Positions 1 to 9,782 of a stretch of DNA of 64,000 bases are shown here, piece by piece. The notes under the pieces are model-generated. The model saw only the letters and a list, made by a program, of their open reading frames with translations. It was not told the DNA's origin and made no database searches. Each line of letters opens with the position of its first letter. Position 1 is the first letter of the stretch. The stretch is from Deltaproteobacteria bacterium. GTDB lineage: Bacteria > Desulfobacterota > Desulfobacteria > Desulfobacterales > Desulfatibacillaceae. The translations under genes and the position numbers were made by a program. The stretch is taken from the NCBI GenBank assembly GCA_016235345.1, contig JACRLG010000014.1, positions 30,448 through 94,447 on the forward strand, given 5' to 3'.

Positions 1-2168
1 GAAACCGCCTGTCCGACTCCCTGGAGCTTGCCCTGGCCCAGGGCGCGGGCTTCGTCACCCTTCGTTCGCCTGGCCGCGAGCCCATACTATTTTCGGAAAA
101 ATCCGCCTGCGCCGTGTGCGGCATAAGCTTTCCCGATCTTTCCCCGGCCTCCTTTTCCTTCAATTCCCCCCAGGGAGCCTGCACCAAGTGTTCGGGCCTT
201 GGGGCCTCCATGGAGATCGACCCGGAGCTTGTGATACCCAACCAGGAGCTTTCCCTGCGCGAAGGGGCCGTGGCTCCCTGGGCCAACCGCAACTCCATGA
301 TCTTTTTCGAGTTCCTGGACGCCCTCACCACCCATTACCAGGTGGACATAAGAACCCCCTTCAGGCTCCTTCCCGAATTCTTCAAAAAGGCGCTCCTGTA
401 CGGCTCCGAAGGCCAGCCCATAACCTTTTATTTCGAGAAGAACGGCCAGCGCTTCACATACAAAAAGCCCTTCGAAGGCATCATCAACAAGCTAAGGCGT
501 CGCTACACCGAAACCGGCAGCCAGTGGAGCCGGGATGAAATCGAGCGCTACATGACCTTCGCGCCCTGCGCCGACTGCGGGGGAACGAGGCTCTCCCAGG
601 CCTCCCGCGCCGTGACCGTGGGCGAAAAAGCCATATTCGAGGCCACCGCACTTTCGGTGAAAGGGGCGTATGATTTTTTCGAGTCCCTTAATCTCTCGCT
701 TCGGGAGCGGGCCATAGCCGGGCGGATATTGAAGGAAATCCGCGAGCGCCTGGGGTTTCTCTCCAACGTGGGCCTGGATTACCTCACCCTGGACCGGGCC
801 GCATCCACACTTTCAGGCGGCGAGGGACAGAGAATCAGACTCGCCACCCAGATAGGATCGGGCCTGACGGGCGTCCTCTACGTGCTGGACGAGCCTTCCA
901 TAGGCCTTCACCAGCGGGACAACCAGAGGCTTTTAGACACCCTGGTGCGCCTCCGGGACCTCGGAAACACGGTGCTTGTGGTGGAGCACGACGCGGACAC
1001 CATAATGGCCGCCGACTTCGTGGTGGACATGGGGCCGGGCGCGGGCGAGGCAGGCGGCCACGTGGTTTTTTCGGGCACGCCCCAGAATATCCTGGAAGAT
1101 GAAAAATCCCTCACCGGCCTCTATCTTTCGGGCAAGAAATCCATCCCGGTGCCGGAAACGAGGCGCAGGCCCCCAAGGGGAAGCCTCATCATAAGGGGGG
1201 CATCCGCCAACAACCTGAAAAACATCGAGGCGGAATTCCCCTTGGGCCGGCTCATCTGCGTCACCGGCGTTTCAGGATCGGGAAAATCAACGCTCGTTAT
1301 CGAGACCCTGTACAAGGCCCTGTCACGGCATCTTTACCGGCATCGCATAAGCTCCGGGGCCTACTCCGAAATTCTTGGCTTGAAAGATGTGGACAAAGTC
1401 ATCCACATAGACCAGGCCCCCATAGGCCGCACCCCGCGATCCAATCCGGCCACCTACACCGGGCTTTTCACCCACATACGCGAGCTTTTTTCCCGCACCC
1501 AGGACGCCCGGGCCAGGGGCTACAAGGCCGGGCGCTTTTCCTTCAACGTGAAGGGCGGGCGCTGCGAGGCCTGCGCCGGGGACGGCATCATAAAAATCGA
1601 GATGCATTTTCTGCCGGATGTCTACGTTGCCTGCGACGTCTGCCAGGCCCAGCGCTACAACCGGGAAACCCTGGAGGTGCGCTACAAGGGCAAAAACATC
1701 GCCCAGGTCCTGGACATGACGGTGGACCAGGCCCTGGCTTTCTACGACCGGGTGGGGGCCATTCGCGAAAAACTTGCCACCCTCTCGGACGTGGGCCTTG
1801 GCTACGTTCGCCTGGGCCAGAGCGCCACCACGCTTTCTGGCGGCGAGGCACAGCGCATAAAGCTCGCCCGCGAGCTAAGCAAGCGCGGAACCGGCCAGAC
1901 CGTCTACATCCTGGACGAGCCCACCACCGGCCTTCACTTCGCGGATGTCGAAAGGCTCTTAACCGTCATCAACCGGCTTGTGGACCTGGGAAACACCGTG
2001 GTGGTTATCGAGCACAACCTGGACGTGATAAAATCCGCAGACTGGCTGATCGACTTGGGCCCCGAAGGGGGAGACGGCGGGGGCCAGATAGTTGCGGAGG
2101 GAACGCCCGAGGAAGTGGCGAAAAACCCGAAAAGCCACACGGGGAAATATCTGAAAACCGTTTTATGA
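1..2168 (+). CDS. uvrA: UvrA, excinuclease ABC subunit A (C-terminal part, cut by window start)
   Basis: ATPase subunit of the UvrABC nucleotide excision repair complex; it recognises helix-distorting lesions and loads UvrB. The reading frame is open from base 3, so the true start lies upstream; about 721 residues remain of a family usually near 940. Visible are the first ABC signature LSGGEGQR with LDEPSIGLH (about nt 810-915), the second Walker [10 protein letters not shown] (nt 1266-1292), a CxxC...CxxC zinc module (about nt 1560-1650), and the second signature [12 protein letters not shown] followed by [10 protein letters not shown]. Order and motifs are typical and intact. It converges with the radical SAM gene after a gap of only 34 bases, in which no clear terminator hairpin was seen. 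Confidence 0.97.
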   Translation, partial: NRLSDSLELALAQGAGFVTLRSPGREPILFSEKSACAVCGISFPDLSPASFSFNSPQGACTKCSGLGASMEIDPELVIPNQELSLREGAVAPWANRNSMIFFEFLDALTTHYQVDIRTPFRLLPEFFKKALLYGSEGQPITFYFEKNGQRFTYKKPFEGIINKLRRRYTETGSQWSRDEIERYMTFAPCADCGGTRLSQASRAVTVGEKAIFEATALSVKGAYDFFESLNLSLRERAIAGRILKEIRERLGFLSNVGLDYLTLDRAASTLSGGEGQRIRLATQIGSGLTGVLYVLDEPSIGLHQRDNQRLLDTLVRLRDLGNTVLVVEHDADTIMAADFVVDMGPGAGEAGGHVVFSGTPQNILEDEKSLTGLYLSGKKSIPVPETRRRPPRGSLIIRGASANNLKNIEAEFPLGRLICVTGVSGSGKSTLVIETLYKALSRHLYRHRISSGAYSEILGLKDVDKVIHIDQAPIGRTPRSNPATYTGLFTHIRELFSRTQDARARGYKAGRFSFNVKGGRCEACAGDGIIKIEMHFLPDVYVACDVCQAQRYNRETLEVRYKGKNIAQVLDMTVDQALAFYDRVGAIREKLATLSDVGLGYVRLGQSATTLSGGEAQRIKLARELSKRGTGQTVYILDEPTTGLHFADVERLLTVINRLVDLGNTVVVIEHNLDVIKSADWLIDLGPEGGDGGGQIVAEGTPEEVAKNPKSHTGKYLKTVL

Positions 2169-2202
2169 TTTTTTCAGGACGGGTTTCAAAGTTCGCTTTT
2201 TC

Positions 2203-3603
2203 CTAAAAGCCTATTACCTTTCCGGCTTCCTGGAAGGCGTAGCGCAGAAGAAGAAAGTTCATGTTATAGATTACGTCCTTTCCGAAGGACGCCGCGTAGT
2301 AGGGCCGGAAGTAAATTTTCCGCATCATCTTTTTCACCATGTCATCTAGCACCCGCTTTTCATTCGCCCAGGGCAGGCGCACCCAGGGGAAATCAACCGC
2401 GTCCGGGCTCCATTCCCCCACAAGGGAGCCTTCATCCCTTGCGATAAGATAGGCGGGAGTCTGCGGGTAGGGCCTCAAGACCGCCACGTTGGCTGTGGTG
2501 GGCGTGAGTTTCACTATGAAATCCGTCGTCTCGGCCACTGTTTCCGGGGTCTCGCCGGGATAGCCCACAACCCAGCTCGAATGAGCCGCCATTCCGTAAA
2601 TTTTGCACAGGCTCCGCGCAGTGGCGCACTGCTCCTTCGTGATGCGCTTTTCCATGATGTCCAGCATCCGCTGGCTGCCGCTCTCCATGCCGAAGGCCAC
2701 AAGATACACGCCGGCCTTCTTCGCCTCCGCCGCCAGCCTTTCGGTGAATACGTCCACACGGCTTTTTATTCTAAAGGATACGTCAAGGCGCTCCTTTTGG
2801 ATGAGGCGGAAAATCTCAAGAGCCCGGTCCTCGTTTACCGTGAAGGTGTCGTCGCAGACCTCCACGTCCCTTATCCCCGATTCCCGGATTTTCACCAGCT
2901 CGTTCACAACGTCGAAGGGCTCCCGCGCCCGATAATTGTGCCTGAAATTGTAGCAGAACCCGCATTTGAAGGGGCAGCCCCGGCTTGAAAACAGGGTGTC
3001 CACGGGTTTTTTGCGCACAAGGATCGAGTAGTAGAGCTTTTCATCGTAGGCCCTTTTTAGGAGATGCTTGGCCGGGCGGGGAAGGCCCTTCACGTCGGGC
3101 AGCCTGTGGGGAGGGCCGGATGTGATGCGCCCTGCATCATTCCAAAAATAAGCGCCGGGAACGTCGGCGGGAGGCGAGTTCCCAAGAATTTTCCCGCAGA
3201 GGAGGGGAAGGGATTCCTCGGCCTCGCCTGAAAGGAGGAAATCGGCTTCGGGAAACTGGACCAGGGTGGTTTCGGGAACAGCCGTTGCGTGGGGGCCTCC
3301 AAGAACTATCCGGGCATCCGGCGCGGCTTTCCGGGCAAGGCGGCAGAGCAGGCGCACCTGGGGCAGAATCTCCGAATAGACCGAAAAGCCCACCAGAAAA
3401 GGCCGGGCGGCGCGAATTTCCGCTGATATTTGATCGTCCGAAAGGCCGAAGGCGTTGGCGTCGATCACCGTAACGGAGTACCCGGCCTCAATGAGGGCTG
3501 CTGCCAGATACAGAAGGCTTGCGGGCGGATAGCATTTCTGGGCGATCTCGTTAAAGTAGGTAGCGCGGGGGTTCACAAGCACCACTGTATTTTTTCCCGT
3601 CAC
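2203..3603 (-). CDS. B12-binding-domain radical SAM protein (first of three)
   Basis: 466 residues. The N-terminal part (about 1-130) is a B12-binding-type Rossmann domain ending in the LGGPHA stretch; the cobalamin lower-ligand His of DxHxxG is absent (DANAFG), common in this superfamily. The radical SAM cluster motif is CPFKCGFC with Cys210, Cys214 and Cys217, followed by a GMESGSQRML segment and a C-terminal helical tail. Such proteins usually catalyse methylation or other radical chemistry on lipids, tetrapyrroles or antibiotics; the substrate here is unknown. I chose the GTG at 3603 because the downstream sequence (VTGKNTVVLVNPRA) begins the domain and because it overlaps the previous stop as GTGA; upstream codons only mirror the neighbouring gene. 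Last gene of a minus-strand cluster. Confidence 0.9.
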   Translation of the reverse strand: MTGKNTVVLVNPRATYFNEIAQKCYPPASLLYLAAALIEAGYSVTVIDANAFGLSDDQISAEIRAARPFLVGFSVYSEILPQVRLLCRLARKAAPDARIVLGGPHATAVPETTLVQFPEADFLLSGEAEESLPLLCGKILGNSPPADVPGAYFWNDAGRITSGPPHRLPDVKGLPRPAKHLLKRAYDEKLYYSILVRKKPVDTLFSSRGCPFKCGFCYNFRHNYRAREPFDVVNELVKIRESGIRDVEVCDDTFTVNEDRALEIFRLIQKERLDVSFRIKSRVDVFTERLAAEAKKAGVYLVAFGMESGSQRMLDIMEKRITKEQCATARSLCKIYGMAAHSSWVVGYPGETPETVAETTDFIVKLTPTTANVAVLRPYPQTPAYLIARDEGSLVGEWSPDAVDFPWVRLPWANEKRVLDDMVKKMMRKIYFRPYYAASFGKDVIYNMNFLLLRYAFQEAGKVIGF

Positions 3604-4574
3604 GGCTCGCTCCTTTTGGCCATCAGCCGCCCGAAAAACCACAGGGCCCATGGCGCGCCAACCAGCATGGGGATGACGTGCACGAAAAGGGTGAGCAAAA
3701 GCCCCACGGAAAAAAGCACCGGCTGGGGGGCCGAGCCCGCCAGAAAGAGCATGATGGCGGCCTCCCTGGGCCCCATTCCCGAAACCGACGGAGCGTGTCC
3801 GGCGAAAATTGCGATGGATGTCCCGGCGATCACCGTTGCGGAGTCGGGCGAATAACCGAACGCCTTGAGCAAAAACCAGCACACCCACAGGCTTCTTGTC
3901 TGGAAAACCACGCCGTAGGCCGCGAAAAAGAGCTTTCTCCGGGCCGGGCAGCTTGCGAAAGGCCCAAGAACCGCAGACGCGACCCGCCCGAAAGACGGCC
4001 TGAAATCGCGGGCCGATTTTATCAGACGCTGGTGCAGGGGAGTCGAGAAAAAAAACACCGCGTACAGGAGGCCGAAGGAGACGGCCGCGACAACCCTGGA
4101 AAAGCCCTGGGGCGCGCCGGTCAGAACCAGGCCGAACCCTAGCCAGAACGAGGCCCCGATAAGATTCAAGCCGCTTTCAAAGGCGACCGCCCCGGCGGCG
4201 GTGTCCGCGCCTTCCCCCCTGCCCCGCCAAAGGTACAGAACGTCGAAGACCTCGCCGGAATCCACGGGCAGAATCACCCTCATGGGCCCTGAACCCAGCC
4301 GCCACTTGAGTATCTCCCGAAATGGGACGAAAAGGCCCAGGGATTTCAGGACCCGGTACATTTTATCCGCGCCCATAAAAACGTGCCACGCAACCGACGC
4401 CGCAAGCACCCCGAAAAGAAGGCCGGTATCAGCCGATCTGAATGCGGCGCGGATTTCCTCCGGGCGAAGTCCGGCGGCCCTCCATGCAAGGGCCAGGAAG
4501 GCCGCGCTGGCCAGAAGGGCCAGAAAAACGCTGGCGGACTTTCCGGAAAGCGTTTTTCCGATAAAATTACGCAT
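3600..4574 (-). CDS. Polytopic membrane protein, lysylphosphatidylglycerol-synthase-TM/UPF0104-like flippase family
   Basis: 324 residues, almost wholly hydrophobic with about eight predicted membrane segments. The conserved features of the LPG-synthase transmembrane family are visible: an early helix pair, the LPVDSGEVFDVLYLW stretch near residues 102-116, and the SVSGMGPREAA segment near 250 that corresponds to the family's GxGxREA motif. Members of this family act in lipid flipping (MprF N-terminal half) or accompany polysaccharide and glycolipid genes. It overlaps the upstream radical SAM gene by 8 bases and the downstream one by 4, so the three are almost certainly co-transcribed and translationally coupled. 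That context suggests a membrane lipid or lipid-linked product; this is inference. Confidence 0.85.
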   Translation of the reverse strand: MRNFIGKTLSGKSASVFLALLASAAFLALAWRAAGLRPEEIRAAFRSADTGLLFGVLAASVAWHVFMGADKMYRVLKSLGLFVPFREILKWRLGSGPMRVILPVDSGEVFDVLYLWRGRGEGADTAAGAVAFESGLNLIGASFWLGFGLVLTGAPQGFSRVVAAVSFGLLYAVFFFSTPLHQRLIKSARDFRPSFGRVASAVLGPFASCPARRKLFFAAYGVVFQTRSLWVCWFLLKAFGYSPDSATVIAGTSIAIFAGHAPSVSGMGPREAAIMLFLAGSAPQPVLFSVGLLLTLFVHVIPMLVGAPWALWFFGRLMAKRSEP

Positions 4575-6066
4575 TGCCGAGCCTTTCGGCCAGAACCTTC
4601 AAAATCAGCGCGGGATAGTTTTTCAGATAGACCAGAAATCGCAGGTCGCCGGTTTTGAGAGCCGCAAGCCCCATAAAGGCGGCCATCGCGGGCCTGGGGA
4701 TTCTGCCCGGAACAAGCGGACGCAACGACAGCCGCCCGGCAAGGCCTTCCGGCAGGAGGGGCAATAGCTTGTACAACGCGGCCCATCCCCGAACCAGGGC
4801 GCGCTGGTTTTCGGGCAGGCTTGCCGGATCGTAGAAATCGCAAGGCCCGCCCTGCCCCGCTCCCGCCAGAGCGATCGATTCCGGCGCGTGGGCAGATATC
4901 GGGGCCTTGGGAAGATACACGAGAGAATGCACCTTGACCCGGTTTACGCCCCTCAATTTCCGGTATTCCTCTAAGCCTTTCCGGTGATCGGCCTCGGTTT
5001 CGCCCGGAAGGCCGAACATGTGGTCGATGTCATAGGCCAGCCCTATTTTAGAGCAGATTTCGAAAACCATGCGGGCGTCAATGTTTGTTTCCCGGCGGTT
5101 TAAAACGTTTTTCCTTATGCCCTCGTTCCAGGTCTGGAGCCCGAACTCCACGCAGTAGCAGCCGCCCTGCTTCAGAAGCCGCGCCGTCTTATCGTCGAAC
5201 CCGGTAATGGTGGCAAAGCACTTGAACGGAACCCCGATTTCATTTTTGAAGCGCCCCATGAGCGATGACAGCCAGGCCTCGTCGCCGGTTAGATACGAGT
5301 CCTTGAAAATGACCTCTTTGAAACCGGATTCGCGTTTTCCTGCAAGAAGTTCCTCCATCACCGATTCCACGCTTTTCCTGCGGAAATAGCCCGGCCCGTA
5401 AAGGGCCTTCATGCAGGTTTCCTCGCAAAAGGAGCACGAAAAAGGGCAGCCCCTGCTCACCATGGCGGCGTAGCTGGATTTTTGGGAAACGTAAGGCGAA
5501 AAGAGATTCTTGTCGGGCGGAGGCAGGGAATCAAGGTCAACGGGCGGCGCTTTTTCGGTGCGGAAAAGCCCGCCGCCGCAACGAAAAAGGAGGTTGGTAA
5601 CGGCCTCCATCCGGGCGGAATCGCCGAATCCGCCTTTTGCGATGACATCCAGAAGCGGAGGTAGCGCCGGTTCCGCTTCGCCCTCCATCACGAGGTCAAC
5701 CGCCTCAACCTTCATCACCTCTTCCGCCGCAAGGCTCGGAAAAAGGCCCAGAAAAATGATGGGGACGCCGGATTTCGCCTTCACCAGCCGTGCGGTTTCG
5801 GAAAGAGCGCCGAAGGTTGCGGGAAGAACCGAAAAGAGAACCGCATCGGGCTTTCGGGCCAGAATTTTCCGGGCGATTCTTTCTGGAGAAGAAAGACGCC
5901 GCGCAAGGGCTGGAAACTGGAGAACGTTGTCTGTGACGCCGAAAAGGTCGGGGTCGTAAACGAGGCTCACCCCATGCCCCGCACCCCGAATGAGGGCGGC
6001 CAGGGTTTCCAGCTCCAGCGCCTGCCTCACAAGGTAGCGCCCGCGATAGACCAGGGTGATGTTCAT
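4567..6066 (-). CDS. B12-binding-domain radical SAM protein (second of three)
   Basis: 499 residues. The N-terminal domain (about 1-135) has the alternating beta-alpha pattern of a B12-binding domain, though no DxHxxG motif. The radical SAM motif is CPFSCSFC with Cys207, Cys211 and Cys214; a further Cys follows four residues later (CEETC). An HMFGLPGETEADH stretch near 350 is the usual late motif of the BchE-like group. The C-terminal 100 residues are basic and helical without a recognised domain. The start ATG at 6066 is followed directly by the expected first beta strand. Clearly diverged from its two neighbours, so this is not a recent tandem duplication. Substrate unknown. Confidence 0.9.
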   Translation of the reverse strand: MNITLVYRGRYLVRQALELETLAALIRGAGHGVSLVYDPDLFGVTDNVLQFPALARRLSSPERIARKILARKPDAVLFSVLPATFGALSETARLVKAKSGVPIIFLGLFPSLAAEEVMKVEAVDLVMEGEAEPALPPLLDVIAKGGFGDSARMEAVTNLLFRCGGGLFRTEKAPPVDLDSLPPPDKNLFSPYVSQKSSYAAMVSRGCPFSCSFCEETCMKALYGPGYFRRKSVESVMEELLAGKRESGFKEVIFKDSYLTGDEAWLSSLMGRFKNEIGVPFKCFATITGFDDKTARLLKQGGCYCVEFGLQTWNEGIRKNVLNRRETNIDARMVFEICSKIGLAYDIDHMFGLPGETEADHRKGLEEYRKLRGVNRVKVHSLVYLPKAPISAHAPESIALAGAGQGGPCDFYDPASLPENQRALVRGWAALYKLLPLLPEGLAGRLSLRPLVPGRIPRPAMAAFMGLAALKTGDLRFLVYLKNYPALILKVLAERLGNA

Positions 6067-6160
6067 GTGGCGGATTGTTGTTTTTTGTTTTTGGGTGCCA
6101 TCCCGTTTCGCTTCATAAGGACAGAAAATCAGTGATAAACGCCAGATGTTTCCGTACCGG

Positions 6161-7651
6161 TCATTTCTCGCCTCCTTTTTTTTTGTACTTCTCCCTCTTG
6201 CGCTCGTTTTCCGCGTAGGCCGAAAAATGCTCGTCTTTCCGGGAGACCTTCTCCTGGCTGAACTGCATGGAAAGCCAGGCGAAGAACTTGCGCCTGAACT
6301 CGTCGAAACTTTTCACCGCAAGGGCGTGTTTCAATAGGAAAAACGGCCTGGAATGGAACCTCTGGTAGGCCATGCGGGTAAGCTCGTCCACCTCGTCGTT
6401 GGTAAGGGCCGTCCAGGGGCGGGGAAGCTGGGCTTCAACGGCGTTTCCAAGAATGTATTCCTTCCAGTAGTCGTAGCCGGATTCCTGGACAAGATCGAAC
6501 CAGAGCTGTGACAAAGGTTTGGCGGTGGTCTTGGAAAACTGCACGTAATCGAGCCCAAGACTCATGGCGAATTTCACGGTCTTTTCCACCGTGGCTCGCG
6601 TTTCGCCCGGAAGCCCTGTCATGAAAAAGCCTAAGGTCTTTATTCCGTGGGATTTTGTCAATTTGACCGCGTGCCGCACCTGATCTAGGGTTATTCCCTT
6701 GTTCACCCGGTCCAGCATCTGCTGGTCGCCAGCCTCAAGGCCCATGTAGATGCGCCCGCAGCCAGCGGCCTTCATTTTTTTAAGCAGTTCCTCCGACACG
6801 CTGTCTATCCGGGCCCGGCAGGCCCAGAGAATGTCTATCTTCCGCTCGATAATGCCGTCGAAAATGCCCTCCGCGCGCTTCCGGTCTATCAGAAACTCGT
6901 AGTCGAAAAAATCGATCTCGCGGATTCCGTGAATGTTCACGCATTCCTCTATCTCGTTCAGCACCGTTTCCACGCTACGCGGGTTGTATGTAGTGCGCCT
7001 GGCCTCGCAGAAGAGGCAGTTCATGGGGCAGCCCTTGGAGGTTACCATGACGGTGAAATTCTTGCGCTCGGTGGGGAACTCCGCGTAAAGCTCGTTGGGC
7101 AGAAGGTGGCGGGCCGGGTTGGGGTAGAGGTCGAAATCCGGGTCTTCGCCGTAAACGGTTTCGATCACCTTGCCGTTTTTCTTGTAGATGAGGCCCGGTA
7201 CATCATCCAGCGGCGTGTTGTTCTCAAGGGCCGCAAGCAGGGCCGGAAACATGTTGTAGGCCGAGTTGAAACAGCCGTAGTCGATCTCGTCCGGCATCAC
7301 CGATTCTTTGGGATAGACCCTCAGATTGTACCCGCCCACCACTATCCGCACCTTGGGAAGCCCGGCCTTCACCGCCCTTATCCATTCGAGGGTTTCCCGA
7401 AACATGTAGGTGGTCATCATGAAGCCCACGATGTCCGGCTTGAATATGCGAAGGCGCGCCACCACCTCGTCGGGCGTAAGGGCCAGGGTCCGGGCGTCGA
7501 TAAAGGCCACGTCGTGCCCGGCTTTTTCGGCTATTGCCGCCACCCAACTCATCGAAAGGGGCGGAAAAAGGCCGAAATAACGCTGGACTATACGAAGGTT
7601 TTCCTCGTGAATCTTGTAGGCGAAGGGGTTGAACACAAAGGCTGCGCGCAT
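6161..7651 (-). CDS. B12-binding-domain radical SAM protein (third of three, first in the cluster)
   Basis: 496 residues when started at the ATG at 7651; longer readings begin in non-coding-looking sequence. Residues 1-130 form a B12-binding-like domain (VAFIDARTLALT, then VVGGYNLRVYP). The radical SAM motif CPMNCLFC gives Cys208, Cys212 and Cys215. GLEAGDQQML and FFMTGLPGETRATV are the typical mid and late motifs. The C-terminus is strongly charged (KVSRKDEHF to the lysine-rich end). It is transcribed first in the minus-strand cluster and is divergent from the SGNH-hydrolase gene. A 94-base gap separates it from the next radical SAM gene, so a shared transcript is likely but not coupled by overlap. 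Confidence 0.9.
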   Translation of the reverse strand: MRAAFVFNPFAYKIHEENLRIVQRYFGLFPPLSMSWVAAIAEKAGHDVAFIDARTLALTPDEVVARLRIFKPDIVGFMMTTYMFRETLEWIRAVKAGLPKVRIVVGGYNLRVYPKESVMPDEIDYGCFNSAYNMFPALLAALENNTPLDDVPGLIYKKNGKVIETVYGEDPDFDLYPNPARHLLPNELYAEFPTERKNFTVMVTSKGCPMNCLFCEARRTTYNPRSVETVLNEIEECVNIHGIREIDFFDYEFLIDRKRAEGIFDGIIERKIDILWACRARIDSVSEELLKKMKAAGCGRIYMGLEAGDQQMLDRVNKGITLDQVRHAVKLTKSHGIKTLGFFMTGLPGETRATVEKTVKFAMSLGLDYVQFSKTTAKPLSQLWFDLVQESGYDYWKEYILGNAVEAQLPRPWTALTNDEVDELTRMAYQRFHSRPFFLLKHALAVKSFDEFRRKFFAWLSMQFSQEKVSRKDEHFSAYAENERKREKYKKKGGEK

Positions 7652-7958
7652 GTTTGAAAAGGCTTTCGGGTATCGGCCGGTACGCTTTTCGGCCTTGATG
7701 GATGCGGATTCAAAAAACAGGCGTTCGGACCGTTTAAAATAGCACACGCCACTACAGTATGCAATCCAAGCCTGAAAAAGCAGTTGCCCGTTTCGGATGA
7801 GGCATGAACTTCCGCACACCGTTTTTATAGTCTTCGACTGCAATTTTACCCTTCGTGCGGCAAGTTTTGGAAATTTGGGCGGAAGTTTGGGTTGCAAATG
7901 GCCGGTTCGCAAGCCATAATGAGCGCCTTAAAAAATAAATTTAGGACGGGAAATCGGC
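7652..7958. other. Divergent intergenic region, 307 bases
   Basis: It separates the minus-strand radical SAM cluster from the plus-strand SGNH hydrolase and must hold both promoters. A plausible plus-strand promoter is given separately. I looked for a cobalamin riboswitch serving the B12-dependent genes and saw no credible B12 box in the minus orientation. Confidence 0.6.
7892..7920 (+). promoter_or_regulatory. Candidate sigma-70-type promoter for the SGNH-hydrolase gene
   Basis: TTGCAA (7892-7897), a 17-base spacer, then CATAAT (7915-7920), matching the -10 consensus in five of six positions. It lies 38 bases before the ATG, and an AGGA ribosome-binding site sits at 7943-7946. Found by eye only. 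Confidence 0.4.
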
Positions 7959-9440
7959 ATGAAAAAAAATTACCGCTTGCGGAAAATACTGTTTGCCCTT
8001 GCCGCTGCCGGGGCGGGATTCCTGGTGCTTGGCCTTCTTATGGAAATGGTGCTGGCGGCTGGGCTTTTCGACGGGCGCTCATCTCCGAGCCCGGTGTACA
8101 TTCCCAAAAAATTCAAGGCCATGGATTTTGCCATCAACCGCGACAACCACCTCATAGCCAAAAACAATCCCCATTATTTCAACGATATTCCAAGAAACCT
8201 GTCTAAGCCCGAAAAAACCCTTCGCATAGCGGTCATCGGCGATTCCTTCATTTTCGGCGACGGCGCGCCCTACGACACCATCTGGAGCCACAAGCTGGAG
8301 CGCATCATCTCGAACAACTACGAAAACGTCGAGGTCGTAAGCTGGGGCCGGAACGGCTGGAGCACCCAGGATGAATTGAATTTTCTCGCAGCCCAGGGTT
8401 TTCAGTACAAGCCGGACGTTGTTGTGGTGGGATGCTTTTCCAATGACCTTGCAAGCTATTTTCACGCCGATCTTCGGTTTTTCTGGCAGGGCGGGCGGGT
8501 TGAAAATTTCGTCAAAACTTTCTTTCCCAGGAGCGTCGATTTTTTCAACAGCTATCTCAAGCGCTTTTACGAGGTAAGCATAGACAGCCGCTATGATTAC
8601 GCTTCGGCCCTTTCCGCCCTGTACACCGCCGAAAACCTGGACCGTTTCGAGAAAACGGTAAAGGCCATGAAGCGCCTTAGCGACCAGAACAGCGCGGCCC
8701 TGGTTTTCGTGCTTACTCCTGATTCGCCATCCTCCGAAAACAGGGAGTTTCTGGGAAAGCTCGGAGACATCTTCCTGAAATCTGCGGTCACGTGCCTTGA
8801 TCTTTTTCCGGCGGTGGACGCCAAATTTTCCGAAACCAATCCGAGGACCCTTTGGGCCAACCCGGCCAACCGCCATCCGGGTGACCTTCTTACCCAGCTT
8901 TTCGCGGACGAGGTCTTTCGCTTTTTGAAAAAGAACCACTTTCTGGCAGGGGCAAAAAAGGGTAAAAGGCATTACGCGGACGGCAGGGAGGCGCTTTCAA
9001 AACCGCCGGCCTCGGACACGCGGCCCCTGGACTTTATCGAAAAAACGGGAAAATCCGGCGTCTCGCTCCTTTTAACCGCCGACCTTGTGGCGGCTTCCCA
9101 GAGCAGAGGGGTTTCCGGCGTGCATCTCTATGAAAACGACAAGGCCCTTGGCCGGGTGTATGAAGCCGGGGAAGCCGCCAACGGAGCCGGGCTTTTCTGC
9201 GTGTCGGGCTTGAACCTCATTTTTTCCTCATCCGACCGTTCAGACCCCCTCACCAACGGAAGGGTCTACAGCCTGTCGTTTCCCGAAAAACGGTTTTCCC
9301 TTTTTATCCACATAAGGGACAAGCCGGAGGCCCTGCGCCTTGTCCAGGGGCGGCTTCAATACGAAGGCCGGGACCCCGCCCTCGTACAAAAAGCAGAAGC
9401 CCTGGCAGCCGAAGTGGCCGCGTCCGCCCGTTCAAACTGA
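7959..9440 (+). CDS. Membrane-anchored SGNH/GDSL-type hydrolase-like protein
   Basis: 493 residues with an N-terminal membrane anchor (about 8-33). The SGNH blocks are present: block I VIGDSFIFGDG near residue 90 with the nucleophile Ser, a block II-like GRNGWST, block III VGCFSNDLASY with Asn, and a block V-like NRHPGDLLTQLFADEV with the His. Related proteins act as periplasmic polysaccharide O-acetyl or acyl transfer or esterase enzymes. The last 150 residues form an additional beta-rich region without a recognised family. The start is supported by an AGGA site at 7943. It is divergent from the radical SAM cluster and 300 bases away, so a link to those genes or to the polysaccharide loci is only contextual. 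Confidence 0.8.
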   Translation: MKKNYRLRKILFALAAAGAGFLVLGLLMEMVLAAGLFDGRSSPSPVYIPKKFKAMDFAINRDNHLIAKNNPHYFNDIPRNLSKPEKTLRIAVIGDSFIFGDGAPYDTIWSHKLERIISNNYENVEVVSWGRNGWSTQDELNFLAAQGFQYKPDVVVVGCFSNDLASYFHADLRFFWQGGRVENFVKTFFPRSVDFFNSYLKRFYEVSIDSRYDYASALSALYTAENLDRFEKTVKAMKRLSDQNSAALVFVLTPDSPSSENREFLGKLGDIFLKSAVTCLDLFPAVDAKFSETNPRTLWANPANRHPGDLLTQLFADEVFRFLKKNHFLAGAKKGKRHYADGREALSKPPASDTRPLDFIEKTGKSGVSLLLTADLVAASQSRGVSGVHLYENDKALGRVYEAGEAANGAGLFCVSGLNLIFSSSDRSDPLTNGRVYSLSFPEKRFSLFIHIRDKPEALRLVQGRLQYEGRDPALVQKAEALAAEVAASARSN

Positions 9441-9478
9441 ACGCAAACGGCGTCATTCGCCGTCACCCCAACACAGAA

Positions 9479-9703
9479 ATGAAAATGAACGCAACCCTTA
9501 TAATCCTTGGCCTGGCAGTCGTATTTGTCATGCTTACCTTTGTTTCCATTCTGGACGCCGCCCGCCGGGACTTTGCCGAGCCCTACATGAAGGCCCTGTG
9601 GATACTGATATCAGCCATACCGGTTTTGGGCTTCATCGCCTGGTTTTCCCTTGGCCGGAAAAAATCCCTGCCCCCTTCCGCCAGGACTGTTCCGCCCGAA
9701 TAA
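9479..9703 (+). CDS. Small membrane protein, PLDc_N-like
   Basis: 74 residues with two membrane segments (about 5-25 and 38-60), the second ending in a basic GRKK patch. The pattern resembles the PLDc_N domain, which occurs as the membrane anchor of cardiolipin synthases and as free-standing small proteins. No phospholipase catalytic domain follows, so a catalytic role is not supported. An in-frame ATG six bases later is an equally good start. It lies 38 bases after the SGNH gene and may share its transcript. Confidence 0.65.
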   Translation: MKMNATLIILGLAVVFVMLTFVSILDAARRDFAEPYMKALWILISAIPVLGFIAWFSLGRKKSLPPSARTVPPE

Positions 9704-9741
9704 ATACCCGGAAAATTTTTTTAGTGGAGCAGGCCGGGATT

Positions 9742-9763
9742 ATAGTGTATTGTGAATCACTAT
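9742..9763. promoter_or_regulatory. Candidate TetR operator
   Basis: An interrupted palindrome with perfect outer arms ATAGTG (9742-9747) and CACTAT (9758-9763) around a 10-base centre, 19 bases before the TetR-family ATG. Position and size suit an autoregulatory operator for the downstream regulator, which heads the efflux operon. Read by eye; no consensus for this regulator is known to me. Confidence 0.45.
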
Positions 9764-9782
9764 TCTTTTTTCGGGAGCCGCC

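Noticed and set aside
3604..3888. N-terminal extension of the first radical SAM protein by 95 codons
   Set aside because: The extension is antisense-like low-complexity sequence overlapping the flippase-like gene; the GTG at 3603 gives the domain start and a GTGA overlap.
6929..7657. 242-codon plus-strand open frame
   Set aside because: Antisense to the third radical SAM gene, His-rich, with no ribosome-binding site or family.
7652..7958. Possible cobalamin riboswitch for the B12-dependent radical SAM genes
   Set aside because: No credible B12 box or riboswitch core was seen on the minus strand; a GCCACTAC on the plus strand is in the wrong orientation.
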